The translations under genes and the position numbers were made by a program. From Streptomyces smyrnaeus (GTDB lineage: Bacteria; Actinomycetota; Actinomycetes; Streptomycetales; Streptomycetaceae): a DNA stretch of 64,000 nucleotides. Below, piece by piece: positions 8,883-18,384 of the stretch; the stretch's first letter is position 1, and each line of letters opens with the position of its first letter. The notes below the pieces were generated by a model, which did not search any database, had not been told where the DNA came from, and saw only the letters and a program-made list of their open reading frames with translations. The stretch spans positions 1-64,000 of the forward strand of contig NZ_JAFFZM010000005.1 of assembly GCF_017676345.1 (NCBI RefSeq). The letters are read 5' to 3'.

Positions 8883-9788
8883 ATGACGCACGAAGTACCA
8901 CTGCCGCCCCGTACCGGTCTGCCCACCAGCGAGGAGCGGCTGCGCGCCGCGCTGCTGTACGCACAGAGCGACGCCGCCGCGCCGCCGACAGCGCATCCCG
9001 CGGCGCCCCATCGCGCGATGATCACGGGCCTGGCCGCGCTGGCCCTGCGCTGCTTCTCCTCCGCTCCTTCCCTGCTGGATCTGGAGCGGATCGACGTCCT
9101 GGTCCCGGATCTGGGCGAGCCCACCGGTCCCGGTGCCCGCGCGCCGCTCCCGGCGGCCTGCTCGTACACCTCCGCGCACCTGGTGCGCACCCGGATCCTG
9201 CCCGAGCCCGAGCTGATCACCGGGCTGCCGGTGGCGCCGGTGCCGCGGGCGCTGGCCGACGCGGTGGCCCAGCTGGCGGACGGCGACGAGGTGCGGCGGC
9301 TGCTGGTCGAGGCGGTGCGCGGCGGGCACTGCGAGCCGCATCCGGTGGTACGGGAGTTGACCAGAGCCCGGCTGCTGGGTCTGCCGCACGTCGCGGACGC
9401 CGTGGACAGTCTGCTGGCGGAGGGGCGGGCGCTGACCGAGGGCAGACTGTACGAGATGGTCTTCGGCCACGGCCTGCCCGACCCCTGCTGGAACGTCGAA
9501 CTGCGGGTGCCCGGCGGCCCGCACCTGGGCGCCGTCGACGCCTACTGGCCCGACCAGGCCGTCGCGGTGGAGATCGACGCGCGTACCCCCCGGGCCGGTG
9601 CGGAGGCGGCCTGGGACGCGTACACCCACAAGCGGGAGGCGCTGGAGCAGCTGGGCATCACCGTCGTCCACGTCACCCCCGAGAAGCTGCGCGACTCCCT
9701 CGCCCAGCAGGCCGCGGTGGTCAGGACGGCACTGATGGCGGCCGACGAACAGGACCCCGCCGAGTATGTGGCGGTCCTGCCGCGCTGA
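8883..9788 (+). CDS. DUF559/Vsr-like restriction-endonuclease-fold protein
   Basis: A 301-aa protein. The C-terminal 110 residues resemble DUF559/very-short-patch-repair-type nuclease folds: acidic residues in AVDAYWPDQAVAVEID (D and E-x-D spacing), a helix with HKREALEQLGI, and a final strand HVTPEKL. The N-terminal 170 residues look like the helical part seen in AbiEi-type or similar proteins (LPRALADAVAQLAD, VRELTRARLLG), but I cannot assign them firmly. No partner toxin gene is adjacent. I chose the ATG at 8883; an earlier ATG at 8826 lies inside the palindrome. The substrate is unknown. Confidence 0.7.
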   Translation: MTHEVPLPPRTGLPTSEERLRAALLYAQSDAAAPPTAHPAAPHRAMITGLAALALRCFSSAPSLLDLERIDVLVPDLGEPTGPGARAPLPAACSYTSAHLVRTRILPEPELITGLPVAPVPRALADAVAQLADGDEVRRLLVEAVRGGHCEPHPVVRELTRARLLGLPHVADAVDSLLAEGRALTEGRLYEMVFGHGLPDPCWNVELRVPGGPHLGAVDAYWPDQAVAVEIDARTPRAGAEAAWDAYTHKREALEQLGITVVHVTPEKLRDSLAQQAAVVRTALMAADEQDPAEYVAVLPR

Positions 9789-9798
9789 CCAGGTGCGC

Positions 9799-10944
9799 TC
9801 AGTGGCAGAACTCCGCCTCGAACAGGTCCCGGGTGTCGCCCGACCAGTCGCCGTTGACGTTGAAGGCGGCCGTGTGTGTGCCGTCCGCCGTGGTGTAGGC
9901 CGCCGTGGTGGAGCCATGGATGGTGCCGTCGTGGCCCCAGACCGTGACGCCGCAGGAGAGGGTGCGCTCGGTCAGCCCCAGCCCGTAGCGGTCGGTGGAG
10001 CCGGCCTTGCGGGTCGCCCGCATCTCGGCCAGCTGCCGGGGCGGCAGCAGCCGTCCGGTGACCAGAGCGCGCATGAACCGCACCAGATCGCGGCCCGAGG
10101 AGATCATCTCGCCGGAGGCCCCGGCCAGCGAGGGGTTGAGCCGGGTGACGTCCCGTACCGGTGGGTGTGCCCCGGGGACGAAGAGCGTGGAGTACTCCTT
10201 GCCGTGCTGCCCCGGGATGCGGGACGAGGTGCCCGGCAGCGCGGTGTCCTCCAGCTTCAGCGGGCGCAGGATCCGGCGCTCGATCTCTGCCGCGTAGGAG
10301 CGTCCGGTGGCCCGCTCGATGACCATGCCGGCCAGCAGGTAGTTGGTGTTGGAGTAGCTCCACCGGGTCCCCGGGGGGAACAGCGGGGGCCGGGACAGGC
10401 TGCGTTCGATCAGCTTCTCGGGGGTGTGGGAGTGCCAACGGTGCACCAGGAAGCGCGGGCTGAAGTAGGTGCGGCGCAGCGCGGGATCGGCGGCGTAGTC
10501 CGGGATGCCACTGGTGTGGCCGAGGAGTTGGCGCAGTGTGACGCTGCGATGCGGCCCGCCCACGGCCGCGCCGTACTCGCCCAGCCGCACGTCGGGCAGC
10601 CAGCGGCCCACCGGGTCGTCCAGCCGCAGCGTGCCCTCCGATTCCAGCTGCAGCAGCACGGTCGCCACGAACGGCTTGGTCAGGCTGCCGATCCGATAGC
10701 GGTCCAGGGCCAGTCTGGGGCGACCGGTGGTGTAGTCGGCGGTGCCCGCGCTGCCGCTCCAGGCTCCGGCGCCGTCCTCCACCTGTGCCAGCACTCCGGG
10801 GACGCCGTCCTGTTCGACCATGACCTCCATGGCCTCCCGGGTGCGCGCATGGCCCTGGTCGGCAGCCGCGGAGGAACTGACGGCCAGCCCGCACGCGGTC
10901 ACGGTGGCGATCAGCCCGCTGAGCAGGGCACGCGACAGGTGCAT
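9799..10944 (-). CDS. secreted serine hydrolase, beta-lactamase / D-Ala-D-Ala carboxypeptidase family
   Basis: A 381-aa class C beta-lactamase-like (S12) hydrolase, probably acting on peptidoglycan peptides or small esters outside the cell. A signal peptide is clear (MHLSRALLSGLIATVTACGLAVSSSAAA). The three active-site motifs are present: SLTK (GSLTKPF, about residue 88), YSN (SYSNTNY, about 191) and HDG (WGHDGTIHG, near the C-terminus). The start is the ATG at 10944; the frame is open far upstream but overlaps the exporter gene. It converges with the gene ending at 9788, only 10 bases away, so the two may share transcription-end signals. Confidence 0.92.
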   Translation of the reverse strand: MHLSRALLSGLIATVTACGLAVSSSAAADQGHARTREAMEVMVEQDGVPGVLAQVEDGAGAWSGSAGTADYTTGRPRLALDRYRIGSLTKPFVATVLLQLESEGTLRLDDPVGRWLPDVRLGEYGAAVGGPHRSVTLRQLLGHTSGIPDYAADPALRRTYFSPRFLVHRWHSHTPEKLIERSLSRPPLFPPGTRWSYSNTNYLLAGMVIERATGRSYAAEIERRILRPLKLEDTALPGTSSRIPGQHGKEYSTLFVPGAHPPVRDVTRLNPSLAGASGEMISSGRDLVRFMRALVTGRLLPPRQLAEMRATRKAGSTDRYGLGLTERTLSCGVTVWGHDGTIHGSTTAAYTTADGTHTAAFNVNGDWSGDTRDLFEAEFCH

Positions 10945-10955
10945 GGACGGTGACT

Positions 10956-11867
10956 CTAGTGATCGGCCCGGCTGGTGTGCCAGACGGCGAGGACGACCAG
11001 GACGCACCCGGCGAACTGGGTCACCGTGGGTCGTTCCCCGAGGAAGACGACGCCCAGCGCCAGCGCCAGCACCGGCTGCAGCAGCAACAGCGCGGCGCTG
11101 GTGACCGGCGCCAGCCGCGCCAGTGCCGGGCCCAACAGCACCAGGGCCAGCACCTGCCCGAACAGCGACATCACCGCCAGCCAGCCCAGCGGCCCCCAGC
11201 CGGGCGCCGGGTCGACCCCCGTCCACAGTGCCCCCAGCACGCCGGAGGTGACGCCGGCGGCCAGGGTGGAGACGCACACCGGGTGGACGGTGTGCGCACC
11301 GCCGCCGCCCAGCCGGGTCAAGAACAGATAGCCCGCGAACGCCACACCTGCCGCGGCGCCGTAGAGCACCCCGGAGACCGGGCTGCTGCCGGGTTCGGGG
11401 TGGCCGATCGCCCCGCTGGCCAGTGCGACGCCCAGCAGCAGCACGGGCAGCGTGCGCCAGTAGCGTGCGCCGGGCCTGGTGCGGGTGACCACCAGGGCGA
11501 GCAGCGGGAAGACGGCGATCTGGATGTTGAGCAGCACGGTGGCGATGGACGAGCCCACGTCGTGGATGCTCTGAGCCCAGAAGACGAAGTCGACTCCCAG
11601 CAGTGCACCCGCCGTCAGGTCGAACAGTTGGGCGCGGGCCGGTCGCGGCCCCAGACGGCGGCGTTCGGCCAGTGCGACGGGCACCAGCGCGACCAGAGCC
11701 AGTACGCAGCGCAGAAAGGCGGCGGTGCCCGCGTTGACCCCGGACAGCTTCACGAACATCGCGGAGGCGGAGATGCACGCCGACGCCGCCACCGCCAGCA
11801 CGACGGGGCTGCGTCCGGCCGGCCCGGCGGATCCGGCCTGCTGCGTTCCCTCCCCGGTGGTGGTCAT
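10956..11867 (-). CDS. EamA/DMT-family transporter
   Basis: Ten-helix drug/metabolite exporter of the EamA type, about 303 aa, in the cytoplasmic membrane. Two homologous EamA halves are visible: the first runs to about residue 140 and the second ends with LLLLQPVLALALGVVFLGE, the family's typical second-repeat signature. I placed the start at the ATG at 11867 rather than 11897. It lies 11 bases upstream of the serine hydrolase and is divergent from a LysR gene, the usual arrangement for an exporter and its regulator. The substrate is unknown. Confidence 0.92.
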   Translation of the reverse strand: MTTTGEGTQQAGSAGPAGRSPVVLAVAASACISASAMFVKLSGVNAGTAAFLRCVLALVALVPVALAERRRLGPRPARAQLFDLTAGALLGVDFVFWAQSIHDVGSSIATVLLNIQIAVFPLLALVVTRTRPGARYWRTLPVLLLGVALASGAIGHPEPGSSPVSGVLYGAAAGVAFAGYLFLTRLGGGGAHTVHPVCVSTLAAGVTSGVLGALWTGVDPAPGWGPLGWLAVMSLFGQVLALVLLGPALARLAPVTSAALLLLQPVLALALGVVFLGERPTVTQFAGCVLVVLAVWHTSRADH

Positions 11868-11928
11868 GACAGCCACTCTGCCTGCCGTGACTCTCAAGCA
11901 AAAGCGACGATTCGTGTGCGGTACTCGT

Positions 11929-11941
11929 TAGCATCGCTTGT
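11929..11941 (+). promoter_or_regulatory. -10 element of a probable leaderless message
   Basis: TAGCAT ends 7 bases before the GTG of the LysR gene, and no ribosome site is present. Around it, AAGCGA (11902-11907) and TCGCTT (11934-11939) form an inverted repeat that could be the autoregulatory site. Confidence 0.5.
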
Positions 11942-12853
11942 GTGTTCAGCTCCGACAGGCTCCGCGCGCTCGATGCGGTCGCCGTGCACGGCTCCCTGGC
12001 CCGCGCGGCGGTCGCCCTCCACATCACGCCCTCCGGCGTCTCCCAGCAACTGGCCAAGCTGGAGCGCGAGGCGGGCCATCAGCTGCTGGAGCCCGACGGT
12101 CGCGGCGTCCGCCTCACCCACGCCGGGCGGGTGCTGGCCGAGCACGCGGCCCGCGTCGTCGCCCAGCTGTCCGCAGCCGAGTCCGACCTGGCCGACCTCG
12201 GCGACGAGATCATCGGGCCGCTCCGGCTCGGCGGCGTCGGCAGTTCGCTGCGCGCCCTGCTGCCCGACGTGCTCGCCGCACTCACCGAGGCGCACCCCCG
12301 GCTGTGGCCGACAGTGGTGGACGGCGAGGCCGTCGACATGGTGCCGCGGTTGCTGACCGGCGAGCTGGACCTGCTGCTGATCGAGAGCTGGCACAGCCGC
12401 CCCATGCCGCTGCCCGAGGGCGTCCGGGTCAAGCCGCTGGCCGTGGAGGAGGTCCAGGTGGCGCTCCCGGCCCGGCATCCGCTGGCCGACCGGGACACGC
12501 TGGATCTGGCCGAACTGGCGGGCGCCGTCTGGTCGAGCTGCCCGGTGGGCACCGAGCCGTACGAGGCGCTGGTGCAGGCCCTGCGGGCGCGCGGCGTCGA
12601 GCCCCGGGTCCGCTACACCGTCACCGAGTACGCCACTCAACTCGCCTTCGTCGCCCGCGGGCTGACTGCCGCGCTGGTCCCCGAGATGGCCCAGACCCCC
12701 TGCCCGCCCGGCGTGCGGTTCGTGCCCGTGCGCCCGCCGCTGCACCGGGAGGTGCGGGCCGCGTGGCGCGCGGGCGGCGACAGCCCCTCGGTACGGGCCT
12801 GCCTGGCCGCGCTCACGGCCGAGGAGTGGGAGGGGCGGGCGGCCCTGGACTGA
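11942..12853 (+). CDS. LysR-family transcriptional regulator
   Basis: A 303-aa LTTR. The N-terminal winged helix-turn-helix is clear (HGSLARAAVALHITPSGVSQQLAKLEREAG, about 17-45), followed by the linker helix and a periplasmic-binding-protein-like effector domain. It is transcribed divergently from the EamA exporter with a 74-base gap, so it most likely controls that exporter and itself. The GTG start at 11942 has no Shine-Dalgarno; a TAGCAT -10 hexamer ends 7 bases earlier, consistent with leaderless translation. The effector is unknown. Confidence 0.93.
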   Translation: MFSSDRLRALDAVAVHGSLARAAVALHITPSGVSQQLAKLEREAGHQLLEPDGRGVRLTHAGRVLAEHAARVVAQLSAAESDLADLGDEIIGPLRLGGVGSSLRALLPDVLAALTEAHPRLWPTVVDGEAVDMVPRLLTGELDLLLIESWHSRPMPLPEGVRVKPLAVEEVQVALPARHPLADRDTLDLAELAGAVWSSCPVGTEPYEALVQALRARGVEPRVRYTVTEYATQLAFVARGLTAALVPEMAQTPCPPGVRFVPVRPPLHREVRAAWRAGGDSPSVRACLAALTAEEWEGRAALD

Positions 12854-12880
12854 GTCGTGGGAGGGCTTGGGTCCTGGGGG

Positions 12881-12899
12881 CCTGGGCTTGGGGCCCAGG
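12881..12899. terminator. hairpin between convergent genes
   Basis: CCTGGGC and GCCCAGG pair around a 5-base loop, between the LysR gene and the phosphoesterase gene, which converge here. Confidence 0.5.
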
Positions 12900-12909
12900 C
12901 GCGGGCGGC

Positions 12910-14781
12910 TCATGGCTTGCGCAGCAGGAGTTCGGTGTTGCGGTCGCCCTCGGCACCCTCCAGCCCCTTGCGGGCGCCCGGGGCGTTGAAGGCCAGCTCC
13001 CGGTAGAGGGCGGCCAGTCCGGTCTGCGACAGGTCGGTGAAATCCGTCCGGTGCGGCGCCGCCGACTCGATGAGAGTGGTGAACAGCGAGAGGGTGCCGT
13101 CCCTGTTGTCCACCAGCTCGATGGTGCGCGCCAGTTGCGGGTAGTCGACATGGGAGGCCGTGCTGATCTCCCAGAACGTGCCGTGCGGAGTGATCCGGTT
13201 GCGGTGGCTGTGCCCGTTGACCCACGCCACCGCGTGCGGGGTGTCCCGCAGCAGGGCCAGCAGTTCGTCGCCGCCCTCCGGGGTGGTGGTGCTGGTGTGG
13301 TGGCTGAAGACGATCGCGTACATGTCGTCGTGGTCCGCGAGCCGCCGCTCCAGCCAGCGCAGCTGCGCCGTGCCCAGCCGGCCCGCGTAGTGCCCGTCGC
13401 GCCGGGTGGTGTCCAGGCTGTAGCCCATCACGTCCTCGGCCATCCGGAAGGCGTAGTACAGCGTGCCGTCCTCGGCGTTCGCCTCGGTGTACCCGTGCCC
13501 GGCCGGGCCGTGCCCCAGCGCGTGCGGCCGGGCGAGGGTGCGCACGTACTCGCGCGGGGTGACCGGGGCGCGCCGCTGGTCCGGGGTGACGATACGCATA
13601 TGCCGACGCTCGGCGCGCAGCATCTCCTTGAACTGCTCTCCCTCGGGGTCCAGCCCCCGCTCCACGGCGCGCCACAGTCGGGCGCCCTCCGCGTCGGGCA
13701 GCCGCATCAGCTTCCGGTCGCCGGTGGCGAAGTCGGCGAAGAAGCCCCGTGCGTCGGCGGCTGCGAAGCAGCCGCCCGGCAGGGCGTCGTGGTTGCCGAC
13801 CGTCGCGTACCAGGGCAGCGTCAGGCCGGGACTGGTCACCTCGCGCACGGCGGCCCGCAAGAACCCCTGCAGCCGCGGAAAGCCGACGGCCTTGTCGTGG
13901 TCGCGCACGTCCGAGTCGGGCTGCCAGAAGTCCGGCAGCCCGGAGTCCTGCACCCCCTCGTACAGCCTGGGGTCGCCGGTGTCGGGGGTGATCCGCCCTC
14001 CGCTCATCACCTGCACGAACCACTCCAGCTCCGCGCGCGAGTTGTTGTCGGTGTTGTCGCCCGTGGTGACGACGCAGGAGAGCGGGGCCCCGGTGGCGGG
14101 TCCGCCGGCCAGCGCGTTGACGCGCTCCACCAGCGAGATCGCGCCGACGACCGAGAGCGACTCCTGCGGACGCCATGCGCTGGCGGTCTGGGCGCGCAGG
14201 AACTCGTAGCGCAGCGGGTGCTGCACATCGACCAGGTGCAGATCCGTGAACTGCGCGAACGCCACCAGGGGTACGGCCTTCGCCGCCCGCCGGCGCCCGG
14301 CCCCGGCCAGCTCGGTGCGTACCACCCGGCGCCAGCCGGGCCCGGTCACCAGCCGCCGGAACGGCCCGTCCCCGGAGGGCACCGCGACCCCCGAGAGGGT
14401 GGTGCCGGTGTGCGGCGGGCCGGCACCGGCCGGGTCGTGCGCCGCACGGCGGGGGCGTACGGGCGCGTCGGCGGCGGGCGCGGCGGCGGGGGACGGCGCG
14501 GACCCCGGACCGGCCACCAGCCCGAACGCCGCGGCGGCCCCCGCCGACCCGGCGAGCGTCAGTACCCGGCGACGCCCGGGACCGCCTGGTGGCAGTCGGC
14601 GCCGGGCCACGGTGGCGGCGGACTCGCCGAGGGACGCGGCACGGTGGACGGCGGCGGACGCCGCGCGGGAAGTGGTGGAGGACGCCGTGCGGGGAGCTGC
14701 GGAGGAGGCTGTGCGGGGGGCCGTGGGGGGAGCTGCGGGGGGAGCGGAGTCGGCGGGCAGAGAGCGGCTGCGACGGGACAT
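12910..14781 (-). CDS. Tat-exported metallophosphoesterase (TIGR03767 / PPA1498 type)
   Basis: A 623-aa calcineurin-like phosphoesterase, probably acting outside the cytoplasm on phosphoesters of unknown identity. Metal-binding motifs in order are TDLHLVD, GDNTDN, GNHD, SHHT and GHSH. A twin-arginine signal (GRRRVLTLAG, about 69-78) is followed by an Ala-rich hydrophobic stretch. The region before it (about 10-55) is a low-complexity string of APRTASSA-like units encoded by imperfect repeats, so the true start could be later than the ATG at 14781. The wide spacing of the motifs and the long insertion fit TIGR03767. Confidence 0.9.
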   Translation of the reverse strand: MSRRSRSLPADSAPPAAPPTAPRTASSAAPRTASSTTSRAASAAVHRAASLGESAATVARRRLPPGGPGRRRVLTLAGSAGAAAAFGLVAGPGSAPSPAAAPAADAPVRPRRAAHDPAGAGPPHTGTTLSGVAVPSGDGPFRRLVTGPGWRRVVRTELAGAGRRRAAKAVPLVAFAQFTDLHLVDVQHPLRYEFLRAQTASAWRPQESLSVVGAISLVERVNALAGGPATGAPLSCVVTTGDNTDNNSRAELEWFVQVMSGGRITPDTGDPRLYEGVQDSGLPDFWQPDSDVRDHDKAVGFPRLQGFLRAAVREVTSPGLTLPWYATVGNHDALPGGCFAAADARGFFADFATGDRKLMRLPDAEGARLWRAVERGLDPEGEQFKEMLRAERRHMRIVTPDQRRAPVTPREYVRTLARPHALGHGPAGHGYTEANAEDGTLYYAFRMAEDVMGYSLDTTRRDGHYAGRLGTAQLRWLERRLADHDDMYAIVFSHHTSTTTPEGGDELLALLRDTPHAVAWVNGHSHRNRITPHGTFWEISTASHVDYPQLARTIELVDNRDGTLSLFTTLIESAAPHRTDFTDLSQTGLAALYRELAFNAPGARKGLEGAEGDRNTELLLRKP

Positions 14782-14960
14782 GCGGTCTCCCGGTACGGAG
14801 GTTCACCAGGGGCGGGGAGCCCCTCCTCCGTTGCATTGGCAGCGCGAATGACCCCCGTCTGAACAGCGTGGGAACGCCCGCCACCAGGTGTCGCAACCGC
14901 GTGCAAGTATGGCTCCAGCACGACAGCGACGAGATCCGCGAGAGTGGGGAGACCAACCAA

Positions 14961-17564
14961 GTGCCTGGCACGAATCTGACGCGCGAAGAGGCCCAGGAGC
15001 GGGCCCGGCTGCTCACCGTGGACTCGTACGAGATCGAGCTGGACATCAGCGGTGCCCAGGAGGGTGCGGCGACCTTCCGCTCGGTCACGACGGTCCGCTT
15101 CCGGGCGGCCGAGGCGGGCGACACCTTCGCCGACCTGATCGCGCCCGCCGTGCACGAGGTCACCCTCAACGGTGAATCCCTCGACCCGGCCGCCGTCTTC
15201 GCCGACTCCCGTATCGCCCTGCGCGGGCTCTCGCAGGGCCCGCAGGAGCTGCGCGTGGTCGCGGACTGCGCCTACACCAACACCGGCGAGGGCCTGCACC
15301 GCTTCGTGGACCCGGTCGACGACCAGGCGTACCTCTACACCCAGTTCGAGGTGCCGGACGCGCGCCGGGTGTTCACCACCTTCGAGCAGCCGGACCTCAA
15401 GGCCACCTTCCAGTTCACCGTCCGCGCCCCCGAAGGCTGGACGGTGATCTCCAATTCGCCCCCGGACTTCGTCCGGGGGGACCCCCACACCCCGCAGCCG
15501 TCGGACAACCTGTGGCGCTTCGCCCCCACGCCGCGGATCTCCACCTACATCACGGCGCTGATCGCCGGCCCGTACCACTCGGTCCACAGCAGCTGGGAGG
15601 GAGAGGGCCGCAGCGTGCCGCTGGGCATCTACTGCCGCCCCTCGCTGGCCGAGCACCTGGACGCCGACGCGATCTTCGAGGTCACCCGGCAGGGCTTCGA
15701 CTGGTTCCAGGAGAAGTTCGACTACCCCTACCCGTTCGAGAAGTACGACCAGCTCTTCGTGCCCGAGTTCAACGCGGGCGCCATGGAGAACGCCGGCGCG
15801 GTCACCATCCGCGACCAGTACGTCTTCCGCTCCAAGGTCACCGACGCCGCCTACGAGGGCCGCGCCGAGACCATCCTGCACGAGCTGGCGCACATGTGGT
15901 TCGGCGACCTGGTCACCATGGAGTGGTGGAACGACCTGTGGCTGAACGAGTCGTTCGCCACCTACACCTCCGTCGCCTGCCAGGCGCACGCCCCCGGCAG
16001 CCGCTGGCCGCACGCGTGGACCAGCTTCGCCAACCAGATGAAGACCTGGGCCTACCGCCAGGACCAGCTCCCCTCCACCCACCCGATCATGGCCCCGATC
16101 CGGGATCTGGACGACGTCCTGGTCAACTTCGACGGCATCACCTACGCCAAGGGCGCCTCCGTCCTCAAGCAGCTCGTCGCCTACGTCGGTATGGACGAGT
16201 TCTTCCAGGGCGTACGCGCCTACTTCAAGCGCCACGAGTGGGGCAACACGCGGCTGAGCGACCTGCTCGGTGCCCTGGAGGAGACCTCGGGACGCGATCT
16301 GAAGGCGTGGTCCAAGGCCTGGCTGGAGACCGCGGGCATCAACGTCCTGCGGCCCGAGCCGACCTGCGCCGAGGACGGCACCCTGACCGGGCTGGCCATC
16401 CGGCAGGAGGCCCCCGCCCTGCCCGCCGGCGCCGCCGGTGAGCCTACGCTGCGCCCGCACCGCGTCGGCGTCGGCTTCTACGACCTGGTGGACGGCAAGC
16501 TGGTCCGCACCGACAGTGTGGAGCTCGACGTCGACGGGGAGCTGACCCAGGTGCCGCTGCCCCGGCAGCGCAAGCGCCCCGATGTGCTGCTGCTCAACGA
16601 CGGGGACCACACCTACGCCAAGGTCCGGCTGGACCCGGAGTCGCTGGCCAACGTCACCCGGCACCTGGGTGACTTCGCCGACCCGCTGCCGCGTGCGCTG
16701 TGCTGGGCCTCCGCCTGGGACATGACCCGCGACGCCGAGCTCCCCGCCCGCTCCTATCTCGATCTGGTCCTGTCCGGTATCGGCAAGGAGTCCGACATCG
16801 GCGTCGTCCAGTCCCTCCAGCGCCAGGTCAAGCTCGCCCTCGACCTGTACGCGGCACCGGACTGGCGGGAGACCGGGCTCACCCGCTGGGCCGAGGCCGC
16901 CCTGGAGCAGCTGCGGGCCGCGGCGCCCGGCAGCGACCACCAGCTCGCCTGGGCCCGCGCCTTCGCCGCCGCGGCCCGTACGGATGCCCAGCTCGATCTG
17001 GTGTCCGGGCTGCTGGAGGGCAGCGAGACCCTTGAGGGGCTGACGGTGGACACCGAGCTGCGCTGGGCGTTCCTGGGCCGGCTGGCCGCCACCGGCAAGG
17101 CCGACGAGGCCCGGATCGGTGCCGAGCTGGAGCGGGACGCCACCTCGGCGGGCGAACGGCACGCTGCCGCGGCCCGTGCCGCGCGCCCCACACCCGAGGC
17201 CAAGGCGGAGGCGTGGCGGGCCGTCGTGGAGAGCGACGCGCTGCCCAACGCCGTGCAGGAGGCGGTCATCTCCGGCTTCGTCCAGACCGACCAGCGCGAT
17301 CTGCTGGCGCCCTACACCGAGCGCTACTTCGCCGCCGTCAAGGATGTCTGGGAGCAGCGCAGCCACGAGATGGCGCAGCAGGTCGCCATCGGCCTCTACC
17401 CGGCCCTCCAGGTGCGCCCGGAGACCCTTGAGGCCACCGACGCATGGCTGGCCTCGGCCGAGCCCGGCGCTGCGCTGCGCCGCCTGGTGACCGAGTCCCG
17501 GGCGGGCGTGGAGCGGGCGCTGCGTGCCCAGGCCGCCGACGAGGCGGCGGGCGCCGCGGGCTGA
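14961..17564 (+). CDS. pepN: aminopeptidase N (M1), copy 1
   Basis: Cytoplasmic zinc aminopeptidase that removes N-terminal residues from peptides; 867 aa, the normal actinobacterial PepN length. GAMEN is at 273-277 and the zinc site HELAH at 307-311 with E330. The start is the GTG at 14961 (MPGTNLTREEAQERARLL), which aligns with the start of the second copy; the frame extends upstream only through non-coding sequence. A hairpin element at 15458-15488 encodes residues near 166-176 (PPDFVRGDP). Ends near a strong terminator. A second M1 gene lies 2.1 kb further on in the opposite orientation. Confidence 0.95.
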   Translation: MPGTNLTREEAQERARLLTVDSYEIELDISGAQEGAATFRSVTTVRFRAAEAGDTFADLIAPAVHEVTLNGESLDPAAVFADSRIALRGLSQGPQELRVVADCAYTNTGEGLHRFVDPVDDQAYLYTQFEVPDARRVFTTFEQPDLKATFQFTVRAPEGWTVISNSPPDFVRGDPHTPQPSDNLWRFAPTPRISTYITALIAGPYHSVHSSWEGEGRSVPLGIYCRPSLAEHLDADAIFEVTRQGFDWFQEKFDYPYPFEKYDQLFVPEFNAGAMENAGAVTIRDQYVFRSKVTDAAYEGRAETILHELAHMWFGDLVTMEWWNDLWLNESFATYTSVACQAHAPGSRWPHAWTSFANQMKTWAYRQDQLPSTHPIMAPIRDLDDVLVNFDGITYAKGASVLKQLVAYVGMDEFFQGVRAYFKRHEWGNTRLSDLLGALEETSGRDLKAWSKAWLETAGINVLRPEPTCAEDGTLTGLAIRQEAPALPAGAAGEPTLRPHRVGVGFYDLVDGKLVRTDSVELDVDGELTQVPLPRQRKRPDVLLLNDGDHTYAKVRLDPESLANVTRHLGDFADPLPRALCWASAWDMTRDAELPARSYLDLVLSGIGKESDIGVVQSLQRQVKLALDLYAAPDWRETGLTRWAEAALEQLRAAAPGSDHQLAWARAFAAAARTDAQLDLVSGLLEGSETLEGLTVDTELRWAFLGRLAATGKADEARIGAELERDATSAGERHAAAARAARPTPEAKAEAWRAVVESDALPNAVQEAVISGFVQTDQRDLLAPYTERYFAAVKDVWEQRSHEMAQQVAIGLYPALQVRPETLEATDAWLASAEPGAALRRLVTESRAGVERALRAQAADEAAGAAG
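15457..15488. repeat. short GC hairpin element inside pepN copy 1
   Basis: CCCCC-G-GAC-TTC-GTC-C-GGGGG followed by GACCCCC. It has the same design as the elements in malQ and upstream of mrdA. It is read in frame, in a loop where the two PepN copies differ. Confidence 0.75.
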
Positions 17565-17630
17565 CGCGGTGCGCGGTTGAGCAGGTGAGCGGTGAGCCGT
17601 TGAGCGGGGCTCGCGGCAGCCGGGCGAGAC

Positions 17631-17658
17631 GGCCCCCGGTCCGTGCGGACCGGGGGCC
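17631..17658. terminator. bidirectional terminator between pepN copy 1 and snpA
   Basis: Perfect 13-base arms, GGCCCCCGGTCCG and CGGACCGGGGGCC, with a 2-base centre, lie between two convergent genes. Confidence 0.8.
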
Positions 17659-17700
17659 GAGTCGCGGGCGGTGGCGTGGTGGTTCAGTCGGCCGTGCGGC

Positions 17701-18384
17701 TCACTTGAAGGCGGCCTGCTCGAAGACCACGTCGGCGAGGCCGTTCGCCCACAGCTGCTCGACCCGGGCGCGCTCGGCGGCGTTGGGCTGGTCGTTGGTG
17801 CAGGAGGGGCCGGGGCCGCCACCGGACATCAGCTCGCTGCAGGGACCGGAGTAGTTGTCCGGCAGGCCGAGCACATGGCCGGTCTCGTGGGCGACCACGC
17901 GGTTCGAGTCGTACTGCTGGTTCTGCGCGTAGTCCAGGAAGATGTAGCCGTTGCCGTGCCCGTCGGTGTAGGCGTAGCTGCCGCGCGGGTCGTTCCCCTC
18001 GCGGTAGTCGAAGCTGGCGCCGCCGCCCTCGGCCAGCTTCACGTTGGAGACGGCAGAGTTCCACACGGCGGTGCTGTTGGCTATCTCGTTGCGGAAGCTG
18101 GGCGCGCGGCTGGCGTCGTAGTTGATGGTGACCTGCTGGATGCCGGGCTTGGCGGCCTGTTTCTTGAGCGCTTCCTTGACGATGAACTTGAAGAACTTGT
18201 CGTTGTTGCGCTGGTTCTCGCCGGTGAAGCCCTGGGTGCTGGAGGCGCTGGCGGAGCCGGTGGAGCTGGTGGGGGAGGTGGAGGCACCGTCGGCGGAAGC
18301 CGTGGCGGGTGCGGCACCGAGGCCGAGAGCGACGGTGACGCCCAGGCCGAGCGCCGTCGACAGAGCAGATCTGCGGTATCTCAT
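17701..18384 (-). CDS. snpA: snapalysin, secreted zinc protease (M7)
   Basis: Small extracellular neutral protease (casein/milk-hydrolysing in the known enzymes). 227 aa with a signal peptide (about 1-30), a Ser/Thr-rich propeptide and a mature domain carrying HETGH (166-170) with D176 as third ligand (HExxHxxGxxD), the snapalysin signature. C182 and C195 probably form the conserved disulfide. The ATG at 18384 follows a purine-rich ribosome site. It is divergent from a LysR gene, as snpA is with snpR in other Streptomyces. Confidence 0.95.
   Translation of the reverse strand: MRYRRSALSTALGLGVTVALGLGAAPATASADGASTSPTSSTGSASASSTQGFTGENQRNNDKFFKFIVKEALKKQAAKPGIQQVTINYDASRAPSFRNEIANSTAVWNSAVSNVKLAEGGGASFDYREGNDPRGSYAYTDGHGNGYIFLDYAQNQQYDSNRVVAHETGHVLGLPDNYSGPCSELMSGGGPGPSCTNDQPNAAERARVEQLWANGLADVVFEQAAFK

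Noticed and set aside
9799..12057. One long minus-strand frame joining the serine hydrolase to sequence opposite the exporter and LysR genes
   Set aside because: The hydrolase has its own signal peptide at 10944, and the upstream part lies out of frame across the well-supported EamA gene.
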